From Corallococcus sp. EGB (lineage in GTDB: Bacteria; Myxococcota; Myxococcia; Myxococcales; Myxococcaceae), in contig NZ_CP079946.1 of NCBI RefSeq assembly GCF_019968905.1, forward strand, positions 8,901,356 through 8,965,355: a stretch of DNA of 64,000 nt, read 5' to 3'. Under the pieces are notes generated by a model. It was not told where the DNA came from, made no database searches, and saw only the letters and a list, made by a program, of their open reading frames with translations. Every line of letters begins with the position of its first letter. Positions within the stretch are counted from its first letter, which is position 1. Position numbers and translations under genes: made by a program. Positions 17,009-25,638 of the stretch are shown in pieces.

Positions 17009-18235
17009 ATCTCCGTCAGAACTGGGAGCTCCTACCAGGGTGAGGGATGCGATCTCCGGGGCGGGGCCCAGGCGCATGGGGGGGCCCCAGTAGCCGGTGC
17101 CGCGGTGCGTATAGACCCGGGTCCCGGCGACGGTGGCCAGGCCCTTCACGACGGGCTGCTGGAGCTTCACGAAGAACATGAAGGGGAAGATCTGCCCGCC
17201 GTGGGTGTGGCCGGACAGCTGGAGGTCCACGCGCAGGCCCTCCAGGGAGAGGGCGGTGCGGGGCTGGTGGGCCAGCAGCAGGCGGGGCACGTCCGGCGGG
17301 GCGCCGGCGAGCGCGAGGTCGGGGCGGCTCGCCAGGGGTGGAGCGATGTGGCCCGCGTCGTGGTCGGTGACGCCCGCGACGACGAGCCGGGCGCCGCCGC
17401 GCTCCACGACGCGGTGCTCGTTGGTGAGGACGGTGATGCCCAGCCGGGCGACCTCGGCCATCCAGGCGCGTGCGCCGTGGTAGAATTCGTGGTTTCCGGT
17501 GACGTAGTAGACGCCCAGCGGGGCCTTGAGGGAGGCAAGCGGCGTCATCTGGTCGCGCAGCTCGTCCACGGAGCCGTCCACCAGGTCGCCGGTGATGGCG
17601 ACCAGGTCCGGCTTGAGGGCGTTGACCTGGTCCACCACGCGCTGGAGCCACACGCCGTCCAGGGTGGGGCCCACGTGCACGTCGGACAGCTGCACGACGC
17701 GCAGGCCCTCCAGGCCCGGGCCCAGGTCCTTCAGCGCCACGGTGGTGCGCTCCACGCGGGCCTTGCCGCGCGCGGTGACGAAGGCGAAGGCCACGGCGGG
17801 CACGGCGGTGGCCAGCACGGCGGCCGCGCGGCCCCGGGCGAGCGCGTGCATGTCGGTGACGGCGCCGGACAAGGACAGCACGGCCCCGACGACGTCCGAG
17901 GCCAGCACGGCGGTGAGGAACACACCGAAGGCGCCCAGCCAGAGGTACGCGCCCCACTGGATGACGCGGGTGAAGCCGGTGGCCTCACCACGACGCGCGG
18001 CGCGCAAGCCCGCCAGCAGGAGGAGGTAGCAGAGGCCCAGCAGGCCCCACCCCAGCGCGGCCCAGGGAGCGGGCCAGCCGGGCGCGGAGAAGAGGCGCAC
18101 GCCGATATAGACATGCAGCAGGGTAGGCAGGCCCAACCCCAGGAGCAGGGACACCGCCCACCGCCAGTTGCGGGCACCGGCCGAGCGCCTTGTCCGCCGC
18201 GAGGGAGCTTCTTCCGAGGACACGTCCGTCGTCAC
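16994..18235 (-). CDS. Membrane-anchored metallophosphoesterase (YkuE-like)
   Basis: With the GTG at 18235 (AAGGG upstream) the protein is 413 residues. About four to five membrane helices lie in residues 25-165 (for example WAVSLLLGLGLPTLLHVYIGV). The catalytic domain carries all calcineurin-like metal motifs: LSDVHVG (D-x-H), TGDLVDG (GD), TGNHEFYHG (GNHE), LAHQP and LSGHTHGGQ (GHTH). That order matches the YkuE/YpbG group of cell-surface phosphoesterases. The true substrate is unknown. A longer start at 18421 would add 62 Arg-rich residues and overlap the next gene, so I prefer the GTG. Confidence 0.85.
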   Translation of the reverse strand: MTTDVSSEEAPSRRTRRSAGARNWRWAVSLLLGLGLPTLLHVYIGVRLFSAPGWPAPWAALGWGLLGLCYLLLLAGLRAARRGEATGFTRVIQWGAYLWLGAFGVFLTAVLASDVVGAVLSLSGAVTDMHALARGRAAAVLATAVPAVAFAFVTARGKARVERTTVALKDLGPGLEGLRVVQLSDVHVGPTLDGVWLQRVVDQVNALKPDLVAITGDLVDGSVDELRDQMTPLASLKAPLGVYYVTGNHEFYHGARAWMAEVARLGITVLTNEHRVVERGGARLVVAGVTDHDAGHIAPPLASRPDLALAGAPPDVPRLLLAHQPRTALSLEGLRVDLQLSGHTHGGQIFPFMFFVKLQQPVVKGLATVAGTRVYTHRGTGYWGPPMRLGPAPEIASLTLVGAPSSDGDSSQA

Positions 18236-18366
18236 GCGCGACACCCTTGTCGTCCCGGGAGCCGGGACGCCTTCGAGCGCGGGAAGATAACGGCCACCCC
18301 CACGCGGCGCCCGACGCCCCCTCCGGAGCCTCTTCCGGAGCCCCCTCCGGACGCCTGGCGGGTCCC

Positions 18367-20769
18367 TCAGCTCCGCGAACGGCGGCGGCGCGCCAGGGCG
18401 CCCAGGCCCACCAGCGCCCACAGGCTGATCATCCCCGCGGGCGCCGAGCCACAGCCGCAGCCCACGTCCAGGTTGGTGGGGCCCCGCACCTGGAAGCCCA
18501 CCTCGGGTGAGCGCGGCCCCGCCTCGCCCTCGTCCGTCACCCCCTGCGCGACGACCTTGTGCGCCCCCGTCGCGAGCGCCTTGTCCGCCGTCAGCACGTG
18601 GCGGAAGACGCCTTCTTCATCCGCGGTCGCGGTGGCGAGCGAGGTGCCGTCCAGCTCCAGCCGCACGGTCGTGCCGGGCAGCGCCACGCCCACGAACGCG
18701 AAGGTCGGCTCCACCGTGGCGCCCTCCGCGGGCACGACCACCATGGGCACCACCGGATCCACCGGGCCCGCGTCGGTGTCCGTGCCGCCGTCCGCGCCGG
18801 GCACCACCACCTCGAAGCCCACGACGTCCGAGTACGGGCCGTCCTCGCCCGCCTCGTTGTGCGAGTGCACCGTGACCTTGTGCGAGCCCACGCTCAGCGG
18901 CGAAGAGGCCGGAACCTGGTAGCGGAAGCGCCCCAGCAGGTCCAACGGCACCAGGTGGTCCGGCCCGTCGTCGATGACCACGCCCACGTTCACGCCATTG
19001 GCCGCCGTGCCGGCGAACAGCGGCGTGGGGCCCACCGTGTCCCCATTCGAGGGCACCACCAGCACGGCCATCTGCACGACGCCCCCGTCCGCGAGCACCA
19101 CCGCGGGCGTGGTGAAGCTCACCGCATCGGAGGGCCTGCTCGCCACCCCCAGCCCCTCCGCCCAGGCGACGGCCTGGTGCGTGCCCGCGCTCAGCGGCGT
19201 GGTGGCGTTGTAGGTGAAGCGGCCATCCGAGCCCGGAACCGTCGCGCCCAGCTCCCGCCCGTCCACGACGATGCGCACGACCGGCCCGTTGGTGCCCGCG
19301 GTCCCCGCGAAGCGCGGGCGCGTGGTGGTGGACACCTCGCCCTGCGCGGGCATGGAGAGGACCGGCGTCACGGGCACCTGGTAGCCCTCGGGCAGCAGCT
19401 GCACCGTGCCCGTGGACGTGCCTCCGTCAGGCGACGGGCCCCCGTCCGGGGTGCCCGCATCCGGCGCCGAGGTGGAGGACGGGGTGGCCCCGTAGGACCC
19501 CGCGCCCGGGTAGGAGGACACGCCCGCGTTGCCCGCGCTCACGTTGTCCGTGCACGTGATGGCACTGCCCTGCAGCAGCAACCGGCCACCGGCGCCGCCG
19601 CCGCCCGGCCCCTGGGGCTGCTTGTCCAGGGTCACATTGCCACCCGCGCCACCGCGCGCCTCGACCGCGCCGCAGGACAGCACATCCGCCGAGCGCAGCA
19701 CCACCGCGCCTCCCGCGCCGCCGCCGCCCGCGCCGTCATTGCCCGTGGCGCTCCCCGCCGTGGAACCCGAGGCGCTGTACACGCCCTTGCCGTCGAACGC
19801 GGCGGCGCGGATGAACACCACGCCGCCGCCCGCCGCGCCGCTGGTGCCGAACGCATCGAAGCCCTGGCCCGCGCCGCCGCCACCGCCGAACGCGAAGCGG
19901 TCGAACACGGAGTAGCTCAGCGCCGCGCCGCCCTGCCCGCCCTCGTCTCGCGAGCCGTCGTCCAGGGCCGTGCGCCCACCGTTGCCACCCACGCCACCGT
20001 GGCCGCCACCGCCACCGCCAGAGGCCGCGCAGTTGCCTCCGCCGCCGCCGTTGGCCAGGTTGCCGCGCCCGTTGGCGATGCCAGTCTTGGAGACCTGTCC
20101 CGCCGCGCCCTCGCCGCGCATGGAGCCGCCCTTGCCGCGCTCCAGCTCCAGGCCCGTGCAGCCCGTCAGGCCCGCCGTGTCCGCCTCGAAGGTGCCGCCC
20201 AGGTAGCCCATGCCGTCCGCGTCGATGCGGCCGTCGTTGCTCACCTTGCCCGTCACCAGCATCGCGAGGATGCCGCCGGACCTGCCGTTCCACGGCAACG
20301 CGGAGAGGCGCGCGCCCTCCGGGATGATGACATCGGAGTACTCGGCCACGCGCACCACCTGGGTGCGCCCCGTCGTGTACGCGTAGCGCAGCGGCGCGGT
20401 CAGCCCCAGGGTGGTGGGCGTGGTGGACGACACCGTCTCCACCCGCGCCATCTCCCAGCGCCCGAGCGTCACCGGCCCGACCAGCGACACGTCCTTGCTG
20501 TTGCCCACGTCGGGCGCGGGCGACAGGCCGGTGCTGTCGTGGATCATCACCAGGTCGCCAGGGGAGACCTTGAGGCCGGACACGACCAGCGCCTTGGCCC
20601 CGGCCGCGACATTCCTGCCCAGCGGCGCATCCATGCCCAGGGTCCGTCCCTGCCCGGCGGTGAGGGTCAGCACCCCATCGCGTCCGGTGCCCAGGCCAAA
20701 GGAATCCGGCTCCGCGCGAGCGACCTGCGCCAGGAGCAATCCAACGAAGAGAGCCAGCGTGATGCGCAT
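18367..20769 (-). CDS. AgmC-like glycine-rich surface protein with MYXO-CTERM-like tail
   Basis: The ATG at 20769 gives 800 residues starting with a signal peptide (LALFVGLLLAQVARA). The N-terminal region (SFGLGTGRDG, PGDLVMIHDSTGLSP, VRVAEYSDVIIPEGARL) and the following Gly-rich tracts (residues about 190-440, many GGGGG runs) resemble the myxobacterial AgmC family, named for adventurous gliding motility. Three Ig-like modules follow, each opening like PVLSMPAQGEVSTTTRPRFAG. The C-terminus has a CGCGS motif, a helix and ARRRR, like the MYXO-CTERM sorting signal. The Gly-rich part probably forms an extended surface structure. The AgmC match is recalled from motif patterns, not searched; a motility role is inference. 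Confidence 0.75.
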   Translation of the reverse strand: MRITLALFVGLLLAQVARAEPDSFGLGTGRDGVLTLTAGQGRTLGMDAPLGRNVAAGAKALVVSGLKVSPGDLVMIHDSTGLSPAPDVGNSKDVSLVGPVTLGRWEMARVETVSSTTPTTLGLTAPLRYAYTTGRTQVVRVAEYSDVIIPEGARLSALPWNGRSGGILAMLVTGKVSNDGRIDADGMGYLGGTFEADTAGLTGCTGLELERGKGGSMRGEGAAGQVSKTGIANGRGNLANGGGGGNCAASGGGGGGHGGVGGNGGRTALDDGSRDEGGQGGAALSYSVFDRFAFGGGGGAGQGFDAFGTSGAAGGGVVFIRAAAFDGKGVYSASGSTAGSATGNDGAGGGGAGGAVVLRSADVLSCGAVEARGGAGGNVTLDKQPQGPGGGGAGGRLLLQGSAITCTDNVSAGNAGVSSYPGAGSYGATPSSTSAPDAGTPDGGPSPDGGTSTGTVQLLPEGYQVPVTPVLSMPAQGEVSTTTRPRFAGTAGTNGPVVRIVVDGRELGATVPGSDGRFTYNATTPLSAGTHQAVAWAEGLGVASRPSDAVSFTTPAVVLADGGVVQMAVLVVPSNGDTVGPTPLFAGTAANGVNVGVVIDDGPDHLVPLDLLGRFRYQVPASSPLSVGSHKVTVHSHNEAGEDGPYSDVVGFEVVVPGADGGTDTDAGPVDPVVPMVVVPAEGATVEPTFAFVGVALPGTTVRLELDGTSLATATADEEGVFRHVLTADKALATGAHKVVAQGVTDEGEAGPRSPEVGFQVRGPTNLDVGCGCGSAPAGMISLWALVGLGALARRRRSRS

Positions 20770-20819
20770 GCCCCCATGGTGCCCCACCGGGCGTCCGGGG
20801 TCGAGAGAGGCTCCCCGTC

Positions 20820-21320
20820 TCAGCGGGACGCAACCAGGTCCTGGAGCCCCCGCGCGTTGAGGGGCGCGAAGAAGGGCTGCCGCAAGAGCCGGCCCAGCGC
20901 GCGGCGCTCGACGCAGAGCAGCTGGAGCGAGTCCTCCCACTCCCCCAGCACCGCCACCGCGCGCACGTCCGCCGCGTCGCGGTACAGGTCGTTGAGGTTG
21001 TGCACGAGCGCGGACACGTCCTCCACCTCCCAGCGCTCCGTGACGTCGCCCGCGGCGATGTGCAGCTCCAGCGCGGGGCGCTCGCGCACGTCCACCACCT
21101 TGAGCCGCCGGGCCGCGCCGCCCATGGCCGCGGTGAGCGGGCCCATCAGCTCATCCGGCCGGACGCCGTACCCCACGGTGAGCCCGCCCGCGAGCAGGCC
21201 CGCGTCGCACAGCCGCAACAGCGACACGTGGGGAGGCTCGCCCTTCGGCACCAGCGCGGAAGCGGCGGCGGGGTCCTTGAGCAGCCGCTCGCGGTCGAGC
21301 GCATCCAGCAGGGAGGCCAT
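20820..21320 (-). CDS. Conserved hypothetical protein
   Basis: The 166-residue soluble protein has no signal peptide or membrane helix and no motif I recognise. It alternates helices and strands (LLRLCDAGLLAGGLTVGYGV, ALELHIAAGDVTERWEVEDV, AVAVLGEWEDSLQLLCVERR) and could be a single alpha/beta domain. It lies between the cupin gene (15 bp before its stop) and the AgmC-like gene on the same strand and may be cotranscribed. Base composition matches the neighbours. Confidence 0.65.
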   Translation of the reverse strand: MASLLDALDRERLLKDPAAASALVPKGEPPHVSLLRLCDAGLLAGGLTVGYGVRPDELMGPLTAAMGGAARRLKVVDVRERPALELHIAAGDVTERWEVEDVSALVHNLNDLYRDAADVRAVAVLGEWEDSLQLLCVERRALGRLLRQPFFAPLNARGLQDLVASR

Positions 21321-21335
21321 GGCCCGGCCACCCTA

Positions 21336-21836
21336 TCAGGGCTCCTCGCCCTCCCAGTAATCCACCTGCGCGTCCAGGGGCAGATACGCGTGCAGCGTGC
21401 GCGACGCCTTGTCTCCCCCGGGCGCGGCCCCCGCGAAGACGCCCACCTTCTTCGAGTCCGGATACATGAGCACGTCCGGCGCCTCCATGGTGGAGAAGCA
21501 CAGGTAGCGCAGCGGCTCCGGGCCGTCGTTGATGAGCTGGTGCGCGCACTCCGCGCCCGGCGGCAGCGCGACGTAGTCCCCCGCGCGCACGGGCAGCGTC
21601 TCCTGCCCCAGGCGCATGGAGCCCGAGCCGGACAGGACATAGACGGCCTCTTCATTGCCCAGGTGGTAGTGCAGCGGCCACGAGCGGCGGCCCGGCGGGA
21701 GCTCCACCAGGCTGCACCCGAGCTTGCTCCCGTGCGCGGCGGCGCCCAGCTGCTTGCGCCTGAGCGCCACGCGGCTGCCGTGGGCGAGCTCGGTCCAGGG
21801 GACGTCTTCGGAATGAACGAGGTGGGGTGAGGACAT
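21336..21836 (-). CDS. Cupin-domain protein
   Basis: The ATG at 21836 has a strong AGGAG ribosome site; the protein is 166 residues. It has both cupin motifs: PLHYHLGNEEAVYVLSGSG (HxH and E) and GECAH-type PPGAECAHQLINDG (late His). The cupin barrel is followed by a short C-terminal segment ending in DYWEGEEP. Such single-cupin proteins bind a divalent metal and act as isomerases, dioxygenases or sugar-binding regulators; the substrate is not evident. It starts 14 bp after the methyltransferase stop, so the two form an operon, divergent from the HTH-citrate synthase gene. Confidence 0.85.
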   Translation of the reverse strand: MSSPHLVHSEDVPWTELAHGSRVALRRKQLGAAAHGSKLGCSLVELPPGRRSWPLHYHLGNEEAVYVLSGSGSMRLGQETLPVRAGDYVALPPGAECAHQLINDGPEPLRYLCFSTMEAPDVLMYPDSKKVGVFAGAAPGGDKASRTLHAYLPLDAQVDYWEGEEP

Positions 21837-21850
21837 GGTGGACTCCTGTG

Positions 21851-22630
21851 TCACGGGCGCTCCGCGATGAGCGCGAACACGCGGTGGGGAACGGACATCG
21901 GCTCCTGGGGGAAGCGCGCGGCGAGGATCGCGCCCAGCGCGGCATCGAAGCGCTCCACCTGCTCGGGCGCGAGCATGGCGCCCACCCGCGCGTTGGCGCG
22001 CATCCGTCCGCGCCACGCCTCGTGGGTGTAGGGCGTGAGCGTGTCGAAGGTGAAGGACGTCAGGGACTGGAAGCCGGCGACCCCCACGTCGCGGAACCAC
22101 TGCGGGTAGATGCCCACGCCCTGGCCGAAGCGATCCACGGCCAGCTGGACGCGCGGGCTGAACTCCTCCACCAGGGCCTCGGTGGCCTCCAGCAGGTTGC
22201 CGGGCAGGGCCGTCCAGTCGAAGTGGCAGATGATCAGCTTCCCGCCGGGCTTGAGCAGGCGCAGCACCTCGCGCGCGGCGGCGGCGCGGTCGAACCAGTG
22301 CCAGCACTGGCCCGCGAACACGCGGTCGAAGGCGCCCGAAGGCAGGCCGGTGTTCTCCGCGGGCGCCTCGCGGAAGTCCACGCGGAGGCCCTCGTCACGG
22401 GCGAGCCTGGCGGCGGCCTCCAGCTGCGGCGCGGACACGTCCAGGGCGGTGACGTCGCAGCCGCGCCGGGCCAGGTTGCGCGCGACGGTGCCGGTGCCGG
22501 TGCCCAGGTCGAGCACCCGCAGCCCGGGCGTGAGCACGCCGTCCTGTTCGAGCCGCGTGTAGAAGGCCTCCGGGAAACCCGCCCGGTGCTTCGCGTAGTC
22601 CGACGACGTGCGTCCAAAGTCCACGTTCAT
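21851..22630 (-). CDS. Class I SAM-dependent methyltransferase
   Basis: The ATG at 22630 follows a GGGGAG site; 259 residues. The Rossmann-fold SAM motifs are clear: LRVLDLGTGTGTVARNLA (motif I), VTALDVSAPQLEAAA (motif II), FDRVFAGQCWHWFD (motif III) and LKPGGKLII. The WHWFD segment is typical of the Methyltransf_11/25 small-molecule group. A longer upstream frame exists but enters the divergent gene. It is the first gene of a unit with the cupin. The substrate is unknown. Confidence 0.87.
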   Translation of the reverse strand: MNVDFGRTSSDYAKHRAGFPEAFYTRLEQDGVLTPGLRVLDLGTGTGTVARNLARRGCDVTALDVSAPQLEAAARLARDEGLRVDFREAPAENTGLPSGAFDRVFAGQCWHWFDRAAAAREVLRLLKPGGKLIICHFDWTALPGNLLEATEALVEEFSPRVQLAVDRFGQGVGIYPQWFRDVGVAGFQSLTSFTFDTLTPYTHEAWRGRMRANARVGAMLAPEQVERFDAALGAILAARFPQEPMSVPHRVFALIAERP

Positions 22631-22673
22631 GGTCGCTCTCCCCGCCTGGAATGGCCTCGCCCCGGGCGGTTCA

Positions 22674-22698
22674 ACTCGACAGGAGGGTCCAGTCGAGT
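22674..22698. promoter_or_regulatory. Inverted repeat between the methyltransferase and HTH-citrate synthase genes
   Basis: ACTCGAC (22674-22680) and GTCGAGT (22692-22698) are exact inverted copies with an 11-bp spacer, centred in the 99-bp gap between divergent starts. The dyad could be the operator for the helix-turn-helix part of the citrate synthase-like protein or for another regulator. Confidence 0.45.
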
Positions 22699-22729
22699 CG
22701 AGACTCCGCTCCAGGGAGGCACGCGAAAC

Positions 22730-24025
22730 ATGGTGCGTCGTGCAGGGGGACGTTCTCAATCTCGATTCGACCATCCAGTTGAGGAGGAGCTTCTGCGCGC
22801 GGATGAAGCGGCGGCCCTGCTGGGTGTGAAGCGGGCGACGCTCTACACGTACGTGAGCCGGGGGCTCGTGCGGTGCGTGCCGGAGAAGGGCACGAAGGAG
22901 AACCGCTACCTGCGCGTGGACGTGGAGCGACTGAAGACGCGCCACGACGCCCGGGCGGGCCACGCGGCGGTGGCGTCCGGAGCGCTGCGCTGGGGCGAGC
23001 CTGTCATCGACTCGTCGGTGTCGCGCATCAGTGAAGAAGGACTCTCGTACCGGGGGCACGACGCGGTGGAGCTGGCCACGCGGGGCCAGAGCTTCGAGGA
23101 CGTCGCGGAGCTGCTGTGGACCGGGCACCTGCCCCGGGAGTCCACGGCATGGCCCGCGCCAGAGGCCCCACCGGCGGCCCTCACGCCCGCCGCCCTGTCG
23201 GCCCTGCTGCCGCGAGACACCCCGCCCCTCTCCGCGCTCGCCGCGCTGGTGCCGCTGCTCGCGGTGGGCGACGCGGGCCGCTTCGCCGCGCCCGCGGAGC
23301 AGGACATGGCTCGCGCACGCCGGCTCATCCGCCACCTGGGCGCGTGGGTCTGCGTGGCCCAGGCCCCCGGACGCGTGTCGCGCGCGTTGAAGGAACCCAC
23401 GATGGCCGCGTCACTGGCCATGGCCTGGGACGCGAAGCCGAAGCGGACCGCGGAGCTGATCAACCTGGCGCTGGTGCTCTGCGCGGACCATGAGCTGAAC
23501 ACCTCCACCTTCGCGGCCCGCGTGACGGCCTCCTCCGGCGCGGACCTGTACGCGTGCATCTGCGCGGCGCTCGCGGCCATCTCCGGCCACCGCCACGGCG
23601 GCGCCTGTGACCGCGTGGAGGCACTCATCGCGGAGGTCGGCCGTCCAGAACGCGCCGCGCAGGTCATCCACGGCCGCCTGCGCCGGGGAGAGGCCGTGAC
23701 GGGCTTCGGCCACCGCCTCTACCGCGAGGGTGACCCGCGAGTGCCCCCGCTCGTCGCCGCCGCGTCGGGCGTGAAGCCCGAGCCCCTCAAGGTCCGCGTG
23801 GCCCACGCCGTCATGGACACCATGCGGGACGCCGGCCATCCGCCCCCCTCGCTGGACTGGGGACTGGTGATGCTCGCGGACGCGCTGGGCCTGCCCTCCG
23901 GCGCCGCCACCGTGCTGTTCAGCCTGGGCCGCACCGCGGGCTGGGTCGCCCACGTCCTGGAGCAGCGCGAGCAGGGCCACCTGCTCCGCCCCCGCGCCCG
24001 CTACGTGGAGCCCCCATCCCGGTAG
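22730..24025 (+). CDS. Citrate synthase-family protein with an N-terminal helix-turn-helix domain
   Basis: From the ATG at 22730 (GGGAGG site) the protein is 431 residues. Residues 20-70 form an excisionase/MerR-type DNA-binding module (LRADEAAALLGVKRATLYTY, then VSRGLVRCVP). From about residue 85 a citrate synthase fold follows, starting with the typical small-domain segment VSRISEEGLSYRGHDAVELA. The catalytic-type motifs are present as CADHELNTSTFAARV, SGHRHGGACD, TGFGHRLYREGDPR and the late Asp in LDWGLVML. The usual GPLHGGAN is altered to GHRHGGAC. It may be an enzyme, a metabolite-sensing regulator, or both. It is divergent from a methyltransferase-cupin pair. Confidence 0.82.
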   Translation: MVRRAGGRSQSRFDHPVEEELLRADEAAALLGVKRATLYTYVSRGLVRCVPEKGTKENRYLRVDVERLKTRHDARAGHAAVASGALRWGEPVIDSSVSRISEEGLSYRGHDAVELATRGQSFEDVAELLWTGHLPRESTAWPAPEAPPAALTPAALSALLPRDTPPLSALAALVPLLAVGDAGRFAAPAEQDMARARRLIRHLGAWVCVAQAPGRVSRALKEPTMAASLAMAWDAKPKRTAELINLALVLCADHELNTSTFAARVTASSGADLYACICAALAAISGHRHGGACDRVEALIAEVGRPERAAQVIHGRLRRGEAVTGFGHRLYREGDPRVPPLVAAASGVKPEPLKVRVAHAVMDTMRDAGHPPPSLDWGLVMLADALGLPSGAATVLFSLGRTAGWVAHVLEQREQGHLLRPRARYVEPPSR

Positions 24026-24120
24026 CACCGTGAAACACGCCGCGCGGCTGTTGCATGGCGTGCACGCCGCGCGGCTTTCCGTTTGGCGTGCCGCGCCTCT
24101 GTGCACACACTGCCGGCCCC

Positions 24121-24408
24121 GTGAGCGCCTCCCGTCACACCGTGCCCTATCCCGCCCTGATGTTGCTCGGCAACGTGGCCTTCATCGCTTCGTGGATCGT
24201 CATCCTCAAGCGCCCCGAGGGCTGGCAGGTCGTGGGCCCCCTCCTCCTGGCCCTCTTCCTCGCGCTGCGAGTGGGCGGCGTGTGGAGGTACGCCCTGGAC
24301 ACCGTGGACCCCACCGGCCGCATGAAGCGCTCCGCCATCCTCTCCACCGTGCTGGCCGCGCTCGCCGTGGGCCTGTGGGGCTACACCTGGCTGAGCGGCC
24401 CCCGGTAG
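24121..24408 (+). CDS. Small membrane protein
   Basis: The GTG at 24121 gives 95 residues with about three hydrophobic helices: LMLLGNVAFIASWIVIL, VVGPLLLALFLALRVGGVW and LSTVLAALAVGLWGYTWL. No family is recognised. The start is uncertain because an upstream ATG at 24055 adds an implausible leader. It follows the HTH-citrate synthase gene by 95 bp and ends just before a strong bidirectional terminator. Confidence 0.55.
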   Translation: MSASRHTVPYPALMLLGNVAFIASWIVILKRPEGWQVVGPLLLALFLALRVGGVWRYALDTVDPTGRMKRSAILSTVLAALAVGLWGYTWLSGPR

Positions 24409-24415
24409 AAACGAA

Positions 24416-24452
24416 ACGGGCGCCCCTTCCGTGAGTGGAAGGCAGCGCCCGT
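24416..24452. terminator. Bidirectional terminator between convergent genes
   Basis: The arms ACGGGCGC (24416-24423) and GCGCCCGT (24445-24452) enclose a second perfect stem CCTTCC-GTGAGT-GGAAGG. Reading toward the left, the stem is followed by TTCGTTTCTAC, so it suits ychF termination; it also closes the small membrane protein gene. Confidence 0.75.
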
Positions 24453-24483
24453 CGTCACTTCCCACCGCGGGGAAGGCCCCGCG

Positions 24484-25593
24484 TCAGACGTTGAAGCGGA
24501 AGTGCATGCAGTCGCCGTCCTGCACGACGTACTCCTTGCCTTCCACGCGCAGCAGGCCCTTCTCCTTCACCGCCGACTCGCTGCCCAGCTTCACCAGGTC
24601 CGTCCACGAGAAGACTTCCGCCTTGATGAAGCCGCGCTCGAAGTCGGAGTGGATGACGCCCGCCGCCTGCGGCGCCTTGAAGCCCTTGTGGATGGTCCAC
24701 GCGCGGCACTCCTGCTCGCCCACCGTGAAGTACGTCCACAGGCCCAGGAGCTTGTAGCCCTCGCGCACCACCTTGTGCAGGCCCGGCTCCGTCAGGCCGG
24801 AGTCCGCCAGGAAGCTGGGGCGCTCCTCCTCGGGGAGCTGCTGGATCTCCGACTCCAGCGCCGCCGCCAGCACCACCACGCCCGCGCCCTCCTTCGCGGC
24901 CATCTCGCGCACCGCCTGCACGCGCGGGTCCGCGTCCTCCTTGCCAATCTGCTTCTCGCTGATGTTCGCCACGTACAGCACGGGCTTGTCCGTCAGCAGG
25001 AACAGGTCCTGGATGGCCGCCTTCTCATCGTCGGTGAGCTTCTGCGCGCGCACCGTGACGCCCTCATCCAGCTTCGCCTTGATGCGCTCCAGGAGGGCGA
25101 CCTCGGCCTTGGCCTCCTCGCCCGCCTTGCCGCCGACCTTGGTGTTCTTCAGCGAGCGCTCGCGGCGCTTCTCCACGGTCTCCAGGTCCTTGAGGCACAG
25201 CTCCGTGTCGACCACGTCCCGGTCCCGCACCGGATTCACGCCGCCCTCGACGTGGGTGACGTTGTCGTCCTCGAAGCAGCGCAGCACGTGGAGCACCGCG
25301 TTCACCTGCCGGATGTTCCCCAGGAACTGGTTGCCCAGGCCCTCGCCCTTGGACGCGCCGCGCACCAGGCCGGCGATGTCCACGAACTCCAGCGACGTGG
25401 GGATCTTCTTCAGCGGCTTGACGAGCGCCGCCAGCTTGTCCAGGCGCTCGTCCGGCACCGGCACCACGCCCACGTTCGGCTCGATGGTGCAGAACGGATA
25501 GTTCGCCGCCTGCGCGCCCGCGGCGGACAGGGCGTTGAACAGGGTGGACTTGCCCACGTTGGGCAGACCGACGATGCCGATGGAGAGAGCCAT
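24484..25593 (-). CDS. ychF: Ribosome-binding ATPase YchF (OLA1 family)
   Basis: The 369-residue length is standard for the family. The G1 motif GLPNVGKSTLFNALS, the G2/G3 region PFCTIEPNVG and DIAGLVRGASKGEGLGNQFL, and the altered G4 LYVANIS (in place of NKxD, explaining ATP preference) are all present. A coiled helical insertion (ERIKAKLDEGVTV) and a C-terminal TGS domain ending GKEYVVQDGDCMHFRFNV complete it. YchF binds ribosomes and modulates translation or stress responses. It lies downstream of the Fo operon on the same strand, 45 bp after atpF, and may share its transcript. Confidence 0.97.
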   Translation of the reverse strand: MALSIGIVGLPNVGKSTLFNALSAAGAQAANYPFCTIEPNVGVVPVPDERLDKLAALVKPLKKIPTSLEFVDIAGLVRGASKGEGLGNQFLGNIRQVNAVLHVLRCFEDDNVTHVEGGVNPVRDRDVVDTELCLKDLETVEKRRERSLKNTKVGGKAGEEAKAEVALLERIKAKLDEGVTVRAQKLTDDEKAAIQDLFLLTDKPVLYVANISEKQIGKEDADPRVQAVREMAAKEGAGVVVLAAALESEIQQLPEEERPSFLADSGLTEPGLHKVVREGYKLLGLWTYFTVGEQECRAWTIHKGFKAPQAAGVIHSDFERGFIKAEVFSWTDLVKLGSESAVKEKGLLRVEGKEYVVQDGDCMHFRFNV

Positions 25594-25638
25594 GATGGAA
25601 TCCTGGAACAGGCGGGCGCGGCGGAAGACTCCCGGCCT

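Noticed and set aside
18559-21360. A 933-codon plus-strand open frame opposite the AgmC-like gene
   Set aside because: It is antisense to a protein with a signal peptide, recognisable domains and a sorting-like tail; its own translation is Arg/His/Ala-rich with no domain, as expected of high-GC shadow frames.
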